Origin: Rana temporaria
Taxonomy: Eukaryota; Chordata; Amphibia; Anura; Ranidae
DNA length: 64,000 nucleotides
Reading direction: 5' to 3'
Assembly (NCBI RefSeq): GCF_905171775.1
Contig: NC_053499.1
Location: 140,885,922-140,949,921, forward strand
Below are positions 1 through 10,526 of the stretch, one piece after another. Numbering within the stretch: position 1 is the stretch's first letter; every line of letters begins with the position of its first letter. The notes below the pieces were generated by a model. The model ran no database searches. It was not told the origin of the DNA and saw only the letters and a list, made by a program, of their open reading frames with translations. A program made the position numbers and the translations under genes.

Positions 1-795
1 TATTTTAGCAGAGGCCCTAGAGAATAGAATGTAATCTTTGCAATATTTTATGTCACACAGTATTTGCTCAGGGGTCTTTTAAACACATTTTTTGGGGGGG
101 GGAGGGAAATATTTAACAAATTTAACAAAACCGAAACACAATAATTACCCCAATTTTTTGTATAATGTGAAAGATGATGTTACATCGAGTAAATAGATAC
201 CTAACATGTAATGCTTTAAAATTGGGCAGAATCGTGGAATGGCTCTGTGCAGACCAGTTAAGTTCCTCCACCCCAAACTCACTCATCCATGTCTTTATGA
301 ACCCTGCTTTGTGCACTGGTCCAAATCATTTGGTGGAGGGGGGATTGGGCATGGCCCCTTAGTTTCAGTCAAGGGAACTCTTAAGGCGTCAGCATACCAA
401 GACATTTTGGACAATTTCATGCTCCCAACTTTGTGGGAACAGTTTGGGGATGGCCCCTTCCTGTACCACATGACTGTGCACCAGTGCACAAAGAAAGATC
501 CAGAAAGACATGGATGAGCGAGTTTGGGGTGGAGGAACTTGATTGGCCTGCATAGAGCTCTGACCTCAACCTGATAGAACACCATTGGGATGAGTTAGAG
601 TGGAGACTGCGAGCCAGACCTTCTCCTCCGACATCAGTGCCTGACCATACAAATGCGCTTCTGGAAGAATGGTCAAACATTCCCATAGACACACTCCTAA
701 ACATTGAGGACAGCCTTTCCTGTTATAGCTGCAAAGGGAGGGCCAACGCAATACTGAACCCTACGGACTAAGACTGGGATGCCATTAAAGTTCAT

Positions 796-2006
796 GGGCT
801 AGATTCAGGTAGGGGCGCGCAATCTAACGGCGGCGCAGCGTATCGTATTTACGCTACGCCGCCGCAACTTACAGGAGCAAGTGCAGTATTCACAAAGCAC
901 TTGCTCCGTAAGTTGCGGCGGCGTAGCGTAAATGGGGCCGGCGTAAGCACGCGTAATTCAAATGTGTAAGGGGGGGGCGTGTTTTATGTTAATGTGTGTT
1001 GACCTGATGTGATTGACGTGATGCGCCGTCCGTGTACATATCCCAGTGTGCATTGCTCCAAATGACGTCGCAAGGACGTCATTGGTTTCGACTTGAACGT
1101 AAATTACGTCCAACCCTATTCGCGAACGACTTACGCAAACGACGTAAAAAATTCAAAAATCGAAGCGGGAACGACGTCCATACTTAACATTGAGTGCGCA
1201 TCATAGAAGCAGGCACAACGTTACGCCGAAAAAACCTTACGCAAACGACGTAAAAAACGAACGCTGGGGCGCACGTACGTTTGTGAATCGACGTAACTAG
1301 GTAATTTGCATATTCTACGCCGAAAACAACGGAAGCGCAACCTAGCGGTCAGCGTGAGAATGCACCCTAAGATACGACGGCGTAATAGAATTATGCCAGT
1401 CAGATCTTAGGCCTCGTACACACCACAGGATCTATCCGCTGGGATTTATCCGCAGATCAGTTCCAGCGGATAGATCCGGTGGTGTGTACGTCCGAGCGGA
1501 TATTTTTCCGCGGATATATTTCCGGCCGATGGATTTCCAGCGGATATAAATTTCTTAGCATGCTAAGAAATCTATCCGCTGGAATCCTGTCCAGCGGATT
1601 GATCCGGTGGTCTGTACAGACTCACCGGATCAATCCGTCCGCTTCTCTCCCTCGCATGTGTCGTAATGATTCGACGTATGCGTGGAAGTCTTTATCTTCC
1701 AGCGTCGCGCATGTCGCCGCGTCATCATCGCGGCGACGGCGCGACACGTCACCGCGGATGGATTCCGCGTGGATTTCGATCTGATGGTTAGTACAACCAT
1801 CAGATCAAAATCCGCCAGAGGATTTAGCCGCGGGAATGGTCTGGAGGACCGTTTCAAGCGGATAATCCTCTCGTGTGTACGGGGCCTTAGGCTAAAGTCG
1901 GCGTATCTAGCTTTCTGAATACAGAAAGTAGATACGCCGGCGCAGCTTTGAATTTACGCGGCGTACCTATGGATACGCCGGCGTAATTCTTTGCTGAATC
2001 TAGCCC
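796..2006. mobile_element. Fold-back element, GGGCTAGATTCA family (PIF/Harbinger-like MITE)
   Basis: The terminal inverted repeats are GGGCTAGATTCAG and CTGAATCTAGCCC, and the 3-bp duplication CAT lies at 793-795 and 2007-2009. The body is CpG-rich with long inverted arms and carries the family core (ttacgcaaacgacgtaaaaa, and a TATTCGCGAACGACTTACGC block). There is no coding capacity. It interrupts the Tc1 remnant and is itself interrupted at 1410-1886. A 3-bp duplication fits PIF/Harbinger, but that assignment is inferred without a transposase. Confidence 0.85.
1410..1886. mobile_element. Fold-back element, GGCCTCGTACACAC family, nested
   Basis: The ends are GGCCTCGTACACACC and GTGTGTACGGGGCC, with the 3-bp duplication TTA at 1407-1409 and 1887-1889. 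The element has a central perfect palindrome at 1551-1570 and no coding capacity. It is inserted in the GGGCTAGATTCA element, so it is the youngest of three layers. Confidence 0.88.
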
Positions 2007-2059
2007 CATGTGTGTGTAAAGGCAGGCGTCCCAATGCTTTTGACAGTGTAGTGTATGTA

Positions 2060-2959
2060 ACAAAAATGGGAGCTCTACACATGCTGGCCCCTAATCTGCT
2101 TGCTAGCCTGCTCCCTCTCTGGGTATCCTCGAGTGATCTTGTTCTAAATAGATGCTCTGGCGTCAATCTGCTCATGCCCCAACGCTAGGACAGTGTGCAC
2201 TCTATAATTATAAAAACAAAAGGTCTTTAAAATGTCTGCATAATGCTTTGTACAATATTGTCAGGGAACGTGTGTCATGTTCTCACTGCAAGAGGAAGAA
2301 AGGGTATAACTTGCTCTAATAATTCCAATGTACCCAAGGAAAGAACATTCAATTCGTTGTTCTCTCTCATCTCTATTTTTAGGTTTGCCATCATGTGTCT
2401 CTGTTAATTGTTTTTTTTTTTTTTTTTTCCATCTTTCCGTCATATTAGCAGGAGACCTATGGTAATTATATCTTTACCTTCTTACCATGATAACCTCTTT
2501 TTTAAATTGAATAAATTACCCCCTGCCCCTTTTTATAATAGAGGTTTTCAGTTCCGAAAAGAAAAGTGTATGTGTTCAGAGAATTTCTTTCCGCTGAAAA
2601 GAATTAGTAATAAACTTTTTTTCACCGGTCTCCCATCGTGATTGTGGTGTCTTGACAAGAGTCACATTCCCTCTCTACAGGAAGCAGACAGGCTCTTTTC
2701 AAGGTTTTATAATAGGAGTATGGAGAGGGTCGGCCAATACAGACATATGAGGTGACAAGGGGATTTGTACTGCGGTCGTATTTTAGTCTTTTCGTTTTGC
2801 AAGTTTTCTATGAGGAGCGTCAGTAACCTTTAAAATGATTTATCCAGCAACATGCCTCTGCCATACACATTGGTTGGAGGCCAAAGTGATGAGAGGGCTT
2901 CCCCTTGCAGCTCTGGTCCACAGAGCACCCAGTAGCACAGATGTCAGTAATCAGGTAGC
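2060..2959. other. No recognised feature; short poly-T tract
   Basis: This stretch shows no protein-like frame and no repeat boundary that I recognise. A run of about 21 T lies at 2409-2429. Confidence 0.5.
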
Positions 2960-3228
2960 AATAGTCTCTGGACTGTAGCCAGCAGCGGTGGAGGCACACC
3001 AGAAGAGGACCAAGGATGGTAGTCCACATGATGGCACTCGGAAACTGGACCTTGGAAGATCAATACGGAGGCTGCGAGGGCGCTTAGTCAAGGACATGGT
3101 CAGATGGCAAGCCAAGGTCAGCACAGATGAACAGCAAGGATATGGTAAGTATGCCAAGGTGGGGTCATACATGAGAAGTAAACACAGGCAAGCAACAGGC
3201 CCAGGTTAATACCAGAAATACAGCAGAG

Positions 3229-4250
3229 CAGCGGCGATGCACCCATAAAGGGCACAGGAGCGATGCCCCCCTCTCCTGGCACCGCTCTAATTACCATCGA
3301 TAGGTTCATACAATGCATGAATCTATCGATGGTCGCTGCTGACACCCCCTATACAGGTGTCTGGCCCCTTTTTGGCCACCAGGAACCTAAATTATAGCGG
3401 TGGGGGTGTTTTTTGGAAGCATCTGACAACATTTGGGACACAGTGGCAGCACTTGGGGCGCAGTGCCAACATTTGGGGCACAGTGACAGCATTTAATGGG
3501 CACAGTGCCAACATTTGGAGCACAGTGGCATCATTTGGGGCACAGTGGCAGCGTTTTATGGGCACAGTGGCAGCATTTGGGGCACAGTGGCAACGTTTGA
3601 TGGGCAAAGTGGCTGCGTTTAATGGGCAAAGTGGCTGCGTTTGATGGCACAATGGCTGCGTTTAATGGACACAGTGGCTGCGTTTGATCGGAATAGTGTC
3701 TGCGTTTAATGGGCAAAGTGGCTGCGTTTGATGGGCAAAGTGGCTGCGTTTGATGGCACAGTGGCTGCGTTTGATGACACACTGGCTGCGTTTGATGGGC
3801 AAAGTGGCTGCGTTTAATGGGCAAAGTGGCTGCGTTTTATGGCACAGTGGCTGTGTTTGATGTGCACAGGGGCAGTGTTTGGGCACAGTGGCTGCGTTTG
3901 ATGGGCACAGTGGTAGCGTTTGATGGATACAGTGGCTGTGTTTGATACAGTGGCTGCGTTTGAGGGGCACAGTGACTGCGTTTGATGGGCACAGTGGCTG
4001 CATTTGATGGGCACAGTGGCAGCATTTGATGGGTACAGTGGCTGCATTTAATGGGCACAGTGGATGCGTTTGATGGGTACAGTGGCTGCGTTTTATGGGC
4101 ACAGTGGCTGCATTTAATGGGCACAGAGGCTGCGTTTGATGGGTGCAGTGGCTGCGTTTGATGGGCACAGTGATGCTGCAATTGATGTTTTTTTACTTAA
4201 TTTTTCAGTTTGTTTGCGCCCCCAAAAAATGTGAGCACCAGCCGCCACTG
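3229..4250. mobile_element. Non-autonomous hAT element with a minisatellite body
   Basis: The ends are CAGCGGCG and CGCCACTG, flanked by the exact 8-bp duplication CAGCAGAG at 3221-3228 and 4251-4258. An 8-bp duplication and CAG/CTG termini fit hAT. About three quarters of the element is the tandem array at 3400-4175, preceded by a hairpin around taccatcgatagg...cctatcgatgg-type arms at 3295-3335. A second copy in the opposite orientation is at 27363-28605. Confidence 0.85.
3400..4175. repeat. Minisatellite, about 21-bp unit (cagtggctgcgtttgatggg)
   Basis: Roughly thirty degenerate units of the form cagtggctgcgtttgatggg lie in tandem, grading at the left into an older variant (cagtggcagcatttggggca). 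The array lies inside the hAT element 3229-4250. Overlapping open frames rich in Cys, His and Gln come from the repeat and are not genes. Confidence 0.95.
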
Positions 4251-4440
4251 CAGCAGAGCGTAGTCAGAGGCAAGCCAGGGTCAGAGTCCAGAATCAACAA
4301 AGCAAGGTCAGGAGCAGGCTAGGTCAGCAACAGGAGGTCAGGTAACAAGTGCAGAAGTGCAAGGAACACAGGCCACAGGAAGCTGAAGAACAGCCAGCAA
4401 TTACTAGACATCATCCTTTAAATAGGTAGCTTACCTGGGA

Positions 4441-5054
4441 CCGGCAGTGCACCAATACGCTTTGATGTGTGTGACATGTCAGTGCATGCCTGCTACTGGC
4501 CAGAGTCCACCTGGGAGTGCAAAGGTGATTTTTTCTTACTTAATCCTTGGCTCTCCTGGCAGACAGAACTCCCCCATGCTCCGGTGGTGGTCCTTCAGAG
4601 CCCTCATGTCCAATGAAGGGCTATGGACCGTGCATCATTCTTGATGACATCAGGATCTTAGGCCATTGGAGTATGGGGGAGAAGATGCTACAGGGACCAT
4701 TCTAGCAGAGGAGTGGAGGATCCAGAAATTAAATCTACTTTTCCATTGCAGCCTCACTGCAAGAGAGAATTTTCAACTTTCTTGGAGTTCAGCTTTAAAA
4801 AATAAGCTACCTCTGCCCCTGACTCTAACTTTACTCTGTTAAAATAACCACACGCTGTTGTCCCTTGCTCCAGCTTCTATGTCATTATGGGGCACAGCAG
4901 GGGTAGGGGTCAGTAGATTGAACCACAGCATGTGGCAGGACACAGACATCATATTAATTATTTATTTTGTCCAAAGAGAGTGTTGAACCTGTGTTGCGAT
5001 CCATGTTTCTTGGTGTACATACAGTTGCTTACCAAGGCATAAGGAAATGATATA
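4441..5054. other. No recognised feature
   Basis: Mixed-composition sequence lies between two hAT elements, with no protein-like frame, array or terminal repeat pair that I can support. Confidence 0.45.
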
Positions 5055-5191
5055 CATGTATGCAGTGCCATCTTAATAGCATTATAGGCCCCCGGGCAAT
5101 ACAATGCGCTGGGGCCCTGTCTACACAATCGCGCACGAGAATAAAAATGCAAATTATCAATAAGGCTATATCCAACAAAATCAGTGTTTAA

Positions 5192-6033
5192 CCACTTCAG
5201 CCCGTGAAGAATTTACCCCCTTCCTTACCAGAGCACTTTTTGCGATTCGGCACTGTGTCGCTTTAACTGCCAATTGCGCGGTCGTGCGATGTGGCTCCCA
5301 GACAAAATTTACATCTTTTTCCCCCCACAAACTGAGCTTTCTTTTGTTGGTATTTGATTACCTCTGCAGTTTTTATTTTTTGCGCTATAAACAAAAAATA
5401 TAGCAACAATTTTGAAAAAAAATTCAATATTTTTTACTTTTTGCTATAATAAATGTCCCCAAAAAAATCTATATATTTTTTTTCCCTCAGCTTAGGACGA
5501 TATGTATTCTTCAACATATTTTTACTAGTATTGGCGGCGATCTGCGATTTTTATTGTGACCATGACATTGCGACGGACATATGTGACACATTTTTGGGAC
5601 CATTCACATTTATACAGCGATTAGTGCTATAAAACTGCACTGATTACCGTGTAAATGTGACTGGCAGGGAAAGGGGTTAACACCAGGGGCGCTAAAAGGG
5701 TTAAATATGTTCCATAGTGTGTGATTCTAACTGTAGGGAGAGGGGACTCACAAGGGGAGGAGACCGATGTGTATTCCTCTGTACTGGGAACACAGCAATC
5801 GGTCTCCTCACCACTGACAGGACATGGATCTGTGTGTTTATACACACAGATTCACGGTCCTGCAGTAAATTCCGGGCAATCGTGAGTGCCCGGCGGACAT
5901 TGCGGGTCCCGCACGATGCCGTGGACGCACGCCCCCTAGACGGCTGGGAAGCCCAGGACGTCATATGACGTCCACCCAGGATTAAAGATCACATCTGTGG
6001 ACGTCATGTGACAATGGGTGGCTAGGGAAGTGT
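5192..6033. mobile_element. TTAA-flanked element, CCACTT family
   Basis: It starts TTAA|CCACTTCAGCC and ends GGGAAGTGT|TTAA. Other copies begin TTAACCACTT and end AAGTGGTTAA, so TTAA appears to be the target site. That is the piggyBac signature, but no transposase is present and the class is inferred. Family landmarks are the ttttgcgctataaacaaaaa block (5378), a cggcgatctgcga block and two hairpins at 5762-5805 and 5821-5860. It is nested in the hAT element 5063-7182. Confidence 0.75.
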
Positions 6034-6074
6034 TTAAACATTAACACAATGTTAGGATAATATGACACGAGCTT

Positions 6075-6122
6075 GAAAAGCAAGAAATTGAAAAACAAGA
6101 AATTGAAAAACAAGAAATTACA
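6075..6122. repeat. Short tandem repeat, 15-bp unit
   Basis: Three near-identical units of aaattgaaaaacaag follow each other. The tract is inside the hAT element. Confidence 0.7.
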
Positions 6123-6294
6123 GATTGAAATGGGACAGTACAAAAGCACAAATTATTTATTAAATTTGCGATATTTCTTTGTAAAGAAATCCTTTATAAT
6201 TGGCTTGAAGTCAATGGTTTTTAGGATGTCATTTTCTATACACATGAGTAAAAGCCAGTTCAGACGCTCCTGCCCCATTGTGCTGCGAAGCTAA

Positions 6295-6660
6295 TTTTTT
6301 ATCAGTTAGGCAGCACTGATGAACTGCACTGATTGGCACTGATGAACTGGACTGATGGGCACTGATGAGCTGGATTGATAAGCAGCACTGATAGGTGGCA
6401 CTTATGAGCTGCACTGCTGGGTACTGATAGGTGGCACTGATGAGCTACACTGATAGGTGGAAATGATGAACTTCACTAATGGGCATCACTGATAGGTGGC
6501 ACTGATGAGCTGCACTGCTGTGCTGGGCACTGATAGGTGACACTGATAAGCTGCACTGCAGGGCACTGATGGGTTACATTGATAGGCTGCACTGCTGGGC
6601 ACTGATAGGTGGCACTGGCACTTATAGGTGGCACTGACTGATGAGCTGCACTGATAGCCA
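6295..6660. repeat. Degenerate minisatellite (gcactgataggtggcactga)
   Basis: Tandem variants of gcactgataggtggcactga and gatgagctgcactgatgggc fill this interval and end in a C-run at 6664-6678. It is part of the hAT element 5063-7182. Overlapping minus-strand frames are repeat-derived. Confidence 0.9.
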
Positions 6661-7190
6661 CCGCCCCCCCCCCCACCCAAAGTTAACCCACTTCAGCCAG
6701 AAAACACTGCTGCCCAAATAGGAAAGCAACTTATCTGCCTGACAGTAATTTCCCCAGCGCCCATGCAGAGCTTACTTGAGTTTTACAGCTTCCTACTATT
6801 CGCTCGTAGCTCCACCTGCACAGCACTTTCTTATCGAGCCTCCCGGACCGGGCCGGCCTGTGAAAGACGTCACGCTGGCCAGGACGTCAAGCTCCACCCT
6901 ACCGTGTGTTTTGGAAGGACTCCAGGGGGAGGAGCGCGCTCAGCCTCGGCGCACTGGAACCCCGCCGCAAGAGGTTATACATCAGTGACTGCAATGCAAG
7001 GCAATGAAAGTAATAGCGGCAAAATCGGCGATTACATGTAATGCTGATGACTGGACAATGTAGTGCCCGGCGCCCGATGCCCTTCAGTTATTGTATCTAG
7101 AGAGTCACTTACTGATTTGGACCCCTTGGCAAGTGGGGCTCCCGGGCAACTGCACAGCGTGCTCATTCGAAAGACGGCTCTGCATGTATG

Positions 7191-8119
7191 GATGCATGGA
7201 TTTACCTATGATCATTAGAAGCATTAAACCCTCTTGTTTTCGCATTTGATGATATTCGTCACAGTATTTTAGTAAAGGGCTTTTTGGTTCTTTTTTTGTC
7301 CCATTTCTTCATAACCTGACTGGTTTTACTGGCATGTACATTTCTTTATAGGAAAAGTATATAGTAAAACATAATAACACAAACACTGAGCTCACAAAAG
7401 CTCTCATCATTCCTACTCTCTCTCGGGTTAACCGCAGCGAATGAAGAAGTGGCTCAGTATTACCCAGGGAATAAAGACTGCAGCACACTTTATGTACTAA
7501 CCAATAAAGTATAGAGGGCAGAATTCCTAGAAACTCTTATCTATCACCACAATCCATTGATGCCGACCCTACAATAAAGATACACATATCTATTTATTGC
7601 AGTGTGTTTTTGGGGTGCAGTCTACACCAAACATGTTCAACCTATATTCTAAGGCTGTGACGAGAAGATAATAAGCAACTAGTAGACTGCAATTTACTGA
7701 GCTATAATAAATGTACAGTATTAATTACTATGACAAGTAGATCTCATTGGCTAAAAATAATAATTGCTATTACAAATAATGGTCATTGTAGCTTATAAAT
7801 TGTTCATCAAAATAAATGTCTGTGAATGGGCAGGCAAGTGGCCTACTGTATTTTATGCTTAGCTAGCACTTTTTAGGTCAGGGGAAGGGGTTAATGTTTC
7901 TTGCCACATTCCATGAATGTGTTTGTGGGCTTTTTATGGGGTCCATCCTCCCTCCCATGTGTTATAAAAGAAAAGAGGCCCAGATGCTAAAGAGGCTCCT
8001 GGCTAAAGAAAGAACGGGCTACGTTCAGAGGCTTACTGTGACCAGTCCGCTTTGAAGCGCCGATTCATCGGGACAACCCAAGAACATGGACTTCTCTATT
8101 CGAGTTTTGCCAAACATGG
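7191..8119. other. Quiet, AT-rich interval; no gene recognised
   Basis: No repeat ends or long frames are seen. A TATA-like ttataaaag at 7962-7970 precedes a purine-rich stretch, but nothing else marks a promoter. Confidence 0.4.
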
Positions 8120-8350
8120 ATTTCTCCCAAAGATACTTCACCTGAGGGAAATGACTGATCGCTGTTCATACATTGTATGAACAGAAGATCAGCATTTCTC
8201 TCCCTGACAGGACCGGGAGCTGTGTGTTTACACACACAGCTCCCGGTCCTCGCTCTATAACACGCGCACGGGAGTCGGGGGAGAGCCTAGTGGCCCGCGC
8301 GAGAGCCGACGTATAGCTACGTAAAACGACGGCGGCTGGTCAGCAACCAG
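8120..8350. mobile_element. TTAA element (CCACTT family), 5'-truncated right end
   Basis: This resembles the right third of the CCACTT family. It contains the hairpin with arms gaccgggagctgtgtg and cacagctcccggtc (8210-8249) and ends before TTAA at 8351-8354. The left part is missing. Confidence 0.6.
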
Positions 8351-8354
8351 TTAA

Positions 8355-8717
8355 AGTAGAATTTTTACATTAAGTTATAACCCCTATTATTTTTTCTTTT
8401 TTTTTCCCATGTCCCAGTGGGGAGATTTCTATTCACTTCTTGTCCCATAGCTACAACGAGAGGTGAGAGGAAATTCCTTCAAAGTGTTGTCAGTGTCACC
8501 AGAACTAGTGTCCCCATTGGAAAATGTCACCCCTTTTTTTTTTTTGTTCTGGTGACCATAAAAAATGTGTGATTTTCTTTAACTTTTAAATTTGGTGATA
8601 ATGGAGAAAAAGAGAGGGTGAATCTCCCTAATGGGGCTTTAGACAACAATAAAACCCTAACAAGTGTTGTAATCACTCTCCAGTCTAAATCTAAAAATAA
8701 TTTCCTTCAGCTGTACT
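8355..8717. mobile_element. Short TTAA-flanked MITE
   Basis: TTAA (8351-8354) precedes AGTAGAATTTTTAC, and CAGCTGTACT is followed by TTAA (8718-8721). The termini are roughly inverted. An internal ccattggaaaatgtcacccc block and mirrored gaggtgagaggaaa and ctccctaatgggg blocks are present. It has no coding capacity. Confidence 0.65.
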
Positions 8718-8849
8718 TTAACACAAGGACCTTTTATACTCCCATTGGCCACAGACCGGCCCCTAATGTCTGTAGGACAGTAAGCCGACCCTTTGTTTGG
8801 AGACCTCTGTTTTAGGCCATTAAGGTGAGATAAAGCCTGGCCGGTGCTG

Positions 8850-9025
8850 TTGACAGGGCACAATGACATCAATGATGGGCATAATTCCTCCCAATGACAG
8901 CAACGATGGGGCACAATTTCTCTCAATGAAACCAACAGTAGGGCTCAATGACGTCAATGATGGGGTACAATTCCTCCCACTGACCCCAATAATGGGGCGC
9001 AATTACTCCCACTGAAACAAACTAT
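8850..9025. repeat. Degenerate minisatellite, about 30-35-bp unit
   Basis: About five degenerate units containing caatgatggg(g)cacaatt and ctcccactgaca-type phrases are in tandem. Confidence 0.75.
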
Positions 9026-10526
9026 GGGCATTATTGGTATTTTTTACTCCCACTGGCCACAGTCCAGCCCCTCTAAAGTTTTAAGGACAGTAAATTGGCT
9101 CACTAAGGTGAAAATTAAGAAACATGCCAAGAGGACTGCAGAGAGACCCCATGGGTTAATATTGGACCTCCCGCTATGCAGAGGGAAACACTCTGAAATA
9201 GGTGTTGGTAGAACAACAGGTTGTTAGTATTAGAAGAAGTTTACACAGAGAAATGGTCTAAACGTCAGGATGAAAGGTAAGAGCCTTGGGCAGGTACATT
9301 GTGTTCTCTACGTATTTCCATCCTAAGGTTTACAGTTTGACTACAATGTACCTTGTAGGACCAAGACCGCCCAAGTAAATTCAGCCCCATGCTGCAGACA
9401 GCCCCTGCAATATGGCGGCCTTATCTTAACTATGACCCTGAAAAATTAGCTTCTGTATAATCATTTTGACAATTCTGTGGTTTGCAATTCCCAGGGCCAA
9501 TTTAGCTGCAGGCATCCTTTTACTAAAGAATAGAAACAATAATACTTTATCCTTATATGAATCCACCCAGGAATGCACCAGTGAGCAGAGCACAATATAA
9601 CGGCCTAGCTGGCAAGACGATCTTACAATCTCATTTCTAATACCTAATGCGCGGGGTGATTAACTCGCCCAAGGTCAGGCTGTGTAAGTGACTGGAGCTG
9701 GAATACAGCCCGCTGGGCTGAGTGTCGCAGCCAAACACATCTTTCTTCATGGAATGATTAACCCTTTGGGCACCAAAGGCAGCTCACCGAACTCTGATGC
9801 CCCATAGATTAAAGAGCAAATAAAACCACTATTTGACATTAATGTATCAAAGCCTGTGTATAATTAAGACAAATAGTACACATGCTTCTATGGCAGGATA
9901 CTGGGGAGTAGGAGAACTAAGGAAGGGATGAATTTAAAGTGAACTTGCAGTCTGTTAAAGAAAATCGAAAAGCTGAATTCCAGGTATGGATATTTTTGTA
10001 TAATTACACTGGTCCAGTTTGGACCATACCTGGCCAATGCCTGTGGAAGCTGGAAATCACTCTAGTAGGCACCGTTAAGGTTGTTTGCTTGGCACTAGCA
10101 CCATTTAAAGAACACTTTGCATCTTTTCAATAAATGTAAAGCATTCTCCGACTGGACAAGGTGTAGATCGAGACATCACTGCCCCTCCTATTCACCTGTC
10201 CAATCAGAGAACGCTTTGCATTCATCAGGGAAGAATGCAAAGTTTTCTCTGAATGGTTCCCATGCGAGTGACCTCCTTTGTTCAGCCTCAATGTCACACT
10301 ACTTCCTCAAACTCAATCCATCCAAAATTGAGCTCTTCCCCATGTGCCTCTGTCCCTGATCTCTCTGTCAATATCAATAGCACTGTTATAAGCCTGTCCC
10401 CGCATGCCTAGGTTATAGGTGTAACGCTGAACTCTGAACTATCCTTTCAGCCCCATGTCCAACCACTTTAAAAATCTTGCAGGATTTAAGTGTACACTAT
10501 AATCTTTTGTTTTGATTTGAGTCTGA
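9026..10526. other. Quiet interval; no feature supported
   Basis: There is no array, terminal repeat or protein-like frame. The part 9400-9860 has even composition without obvious repeats and could contain conserved non-coding sequence, which cannot be tested here. Confidence 0.35.

Larger units (their letters stand above)
200..2055 (+). pseudogene. Tc1/mariner transposase remnant with inverted segment, split by an insertion
   Basis: The plus strand from about 325 to 780 reads as the C-terminal half of a Tc1-type DDE transposase. It shows GTLKASAYQDILDNFMLPTL, then after a frameshift a KTWMSEFGVEELDW-like block, SSDLNLIEHHWDELEWRLRA (the conserved PDLNPIE.LWDELE region with the last catalytic E) and an ALLEEWSN block. 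Segment 216-322 repeats 479-585 in reverse orientation, so the copy carries an internal fold-back. The element's 3' end (gtgtaaaggcaggc then cccaatgc) resumes at 2010, after the insertion at 796-2006. No intact frame remains. A relative lies at 59215-59413. The superfamily is sure; the exact ends are not. Confidence 0.8.
2960..4440. repeat. GTCAG/GGCA-rich interspersed repeat, split by a hAT element
   Basis: Segments 2960-3220 and 4259-4440 are rich in phrases such as ggtcagcacagatgaacagc and ggtcagcaacaggaggtcag. They become continuous if the hAT element 3229-4250 and one copy of its target duplication are removed. Related text occurs at 54780-54970 and, on the other strand, at 48560-49090. 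The class is unknown. Confidence 0.5.
5063..7182. mobile_element. 2.1-kb hAT-type element
   Basis: The left end CAGTGCCATCTTAATAGC pairs with the right end, whose reverse complement starts CAGAGCCGTCTTTCGAATG. Both are followed inward by a cccgggcaa block (5090-5099; 7140-7150). The exact 8-bp duplication CATGTATG lies at 5055-5062 and 7183-7190. The interior holds a complete TTAA element (5192-6033) and a minisatellite (6295-6660). No hAT transposase is visible, so the copy is non-autonomous or gutted. Confidence 0.85.

Noticed and set aside
3400..4175. Regular direct repeats, considered as a CRISPR array
   Set aside because: Units are contiguous with no unique spacers, degenerate, and embedded in a hAT element of a vertebrate genome.
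3392..4181. Several overlapping minus-strand open frames rich in Cys, His and Gln
   Set aside because: They come from the 21-bp minisatellite read in different frames; all three frames stay open because the unit is a multiple of 3.
7962..7970. TATA-like ttataaaag, considered as a promoter
   Set aside because: No start-site context, CpG island or downstream coding exon supports it.
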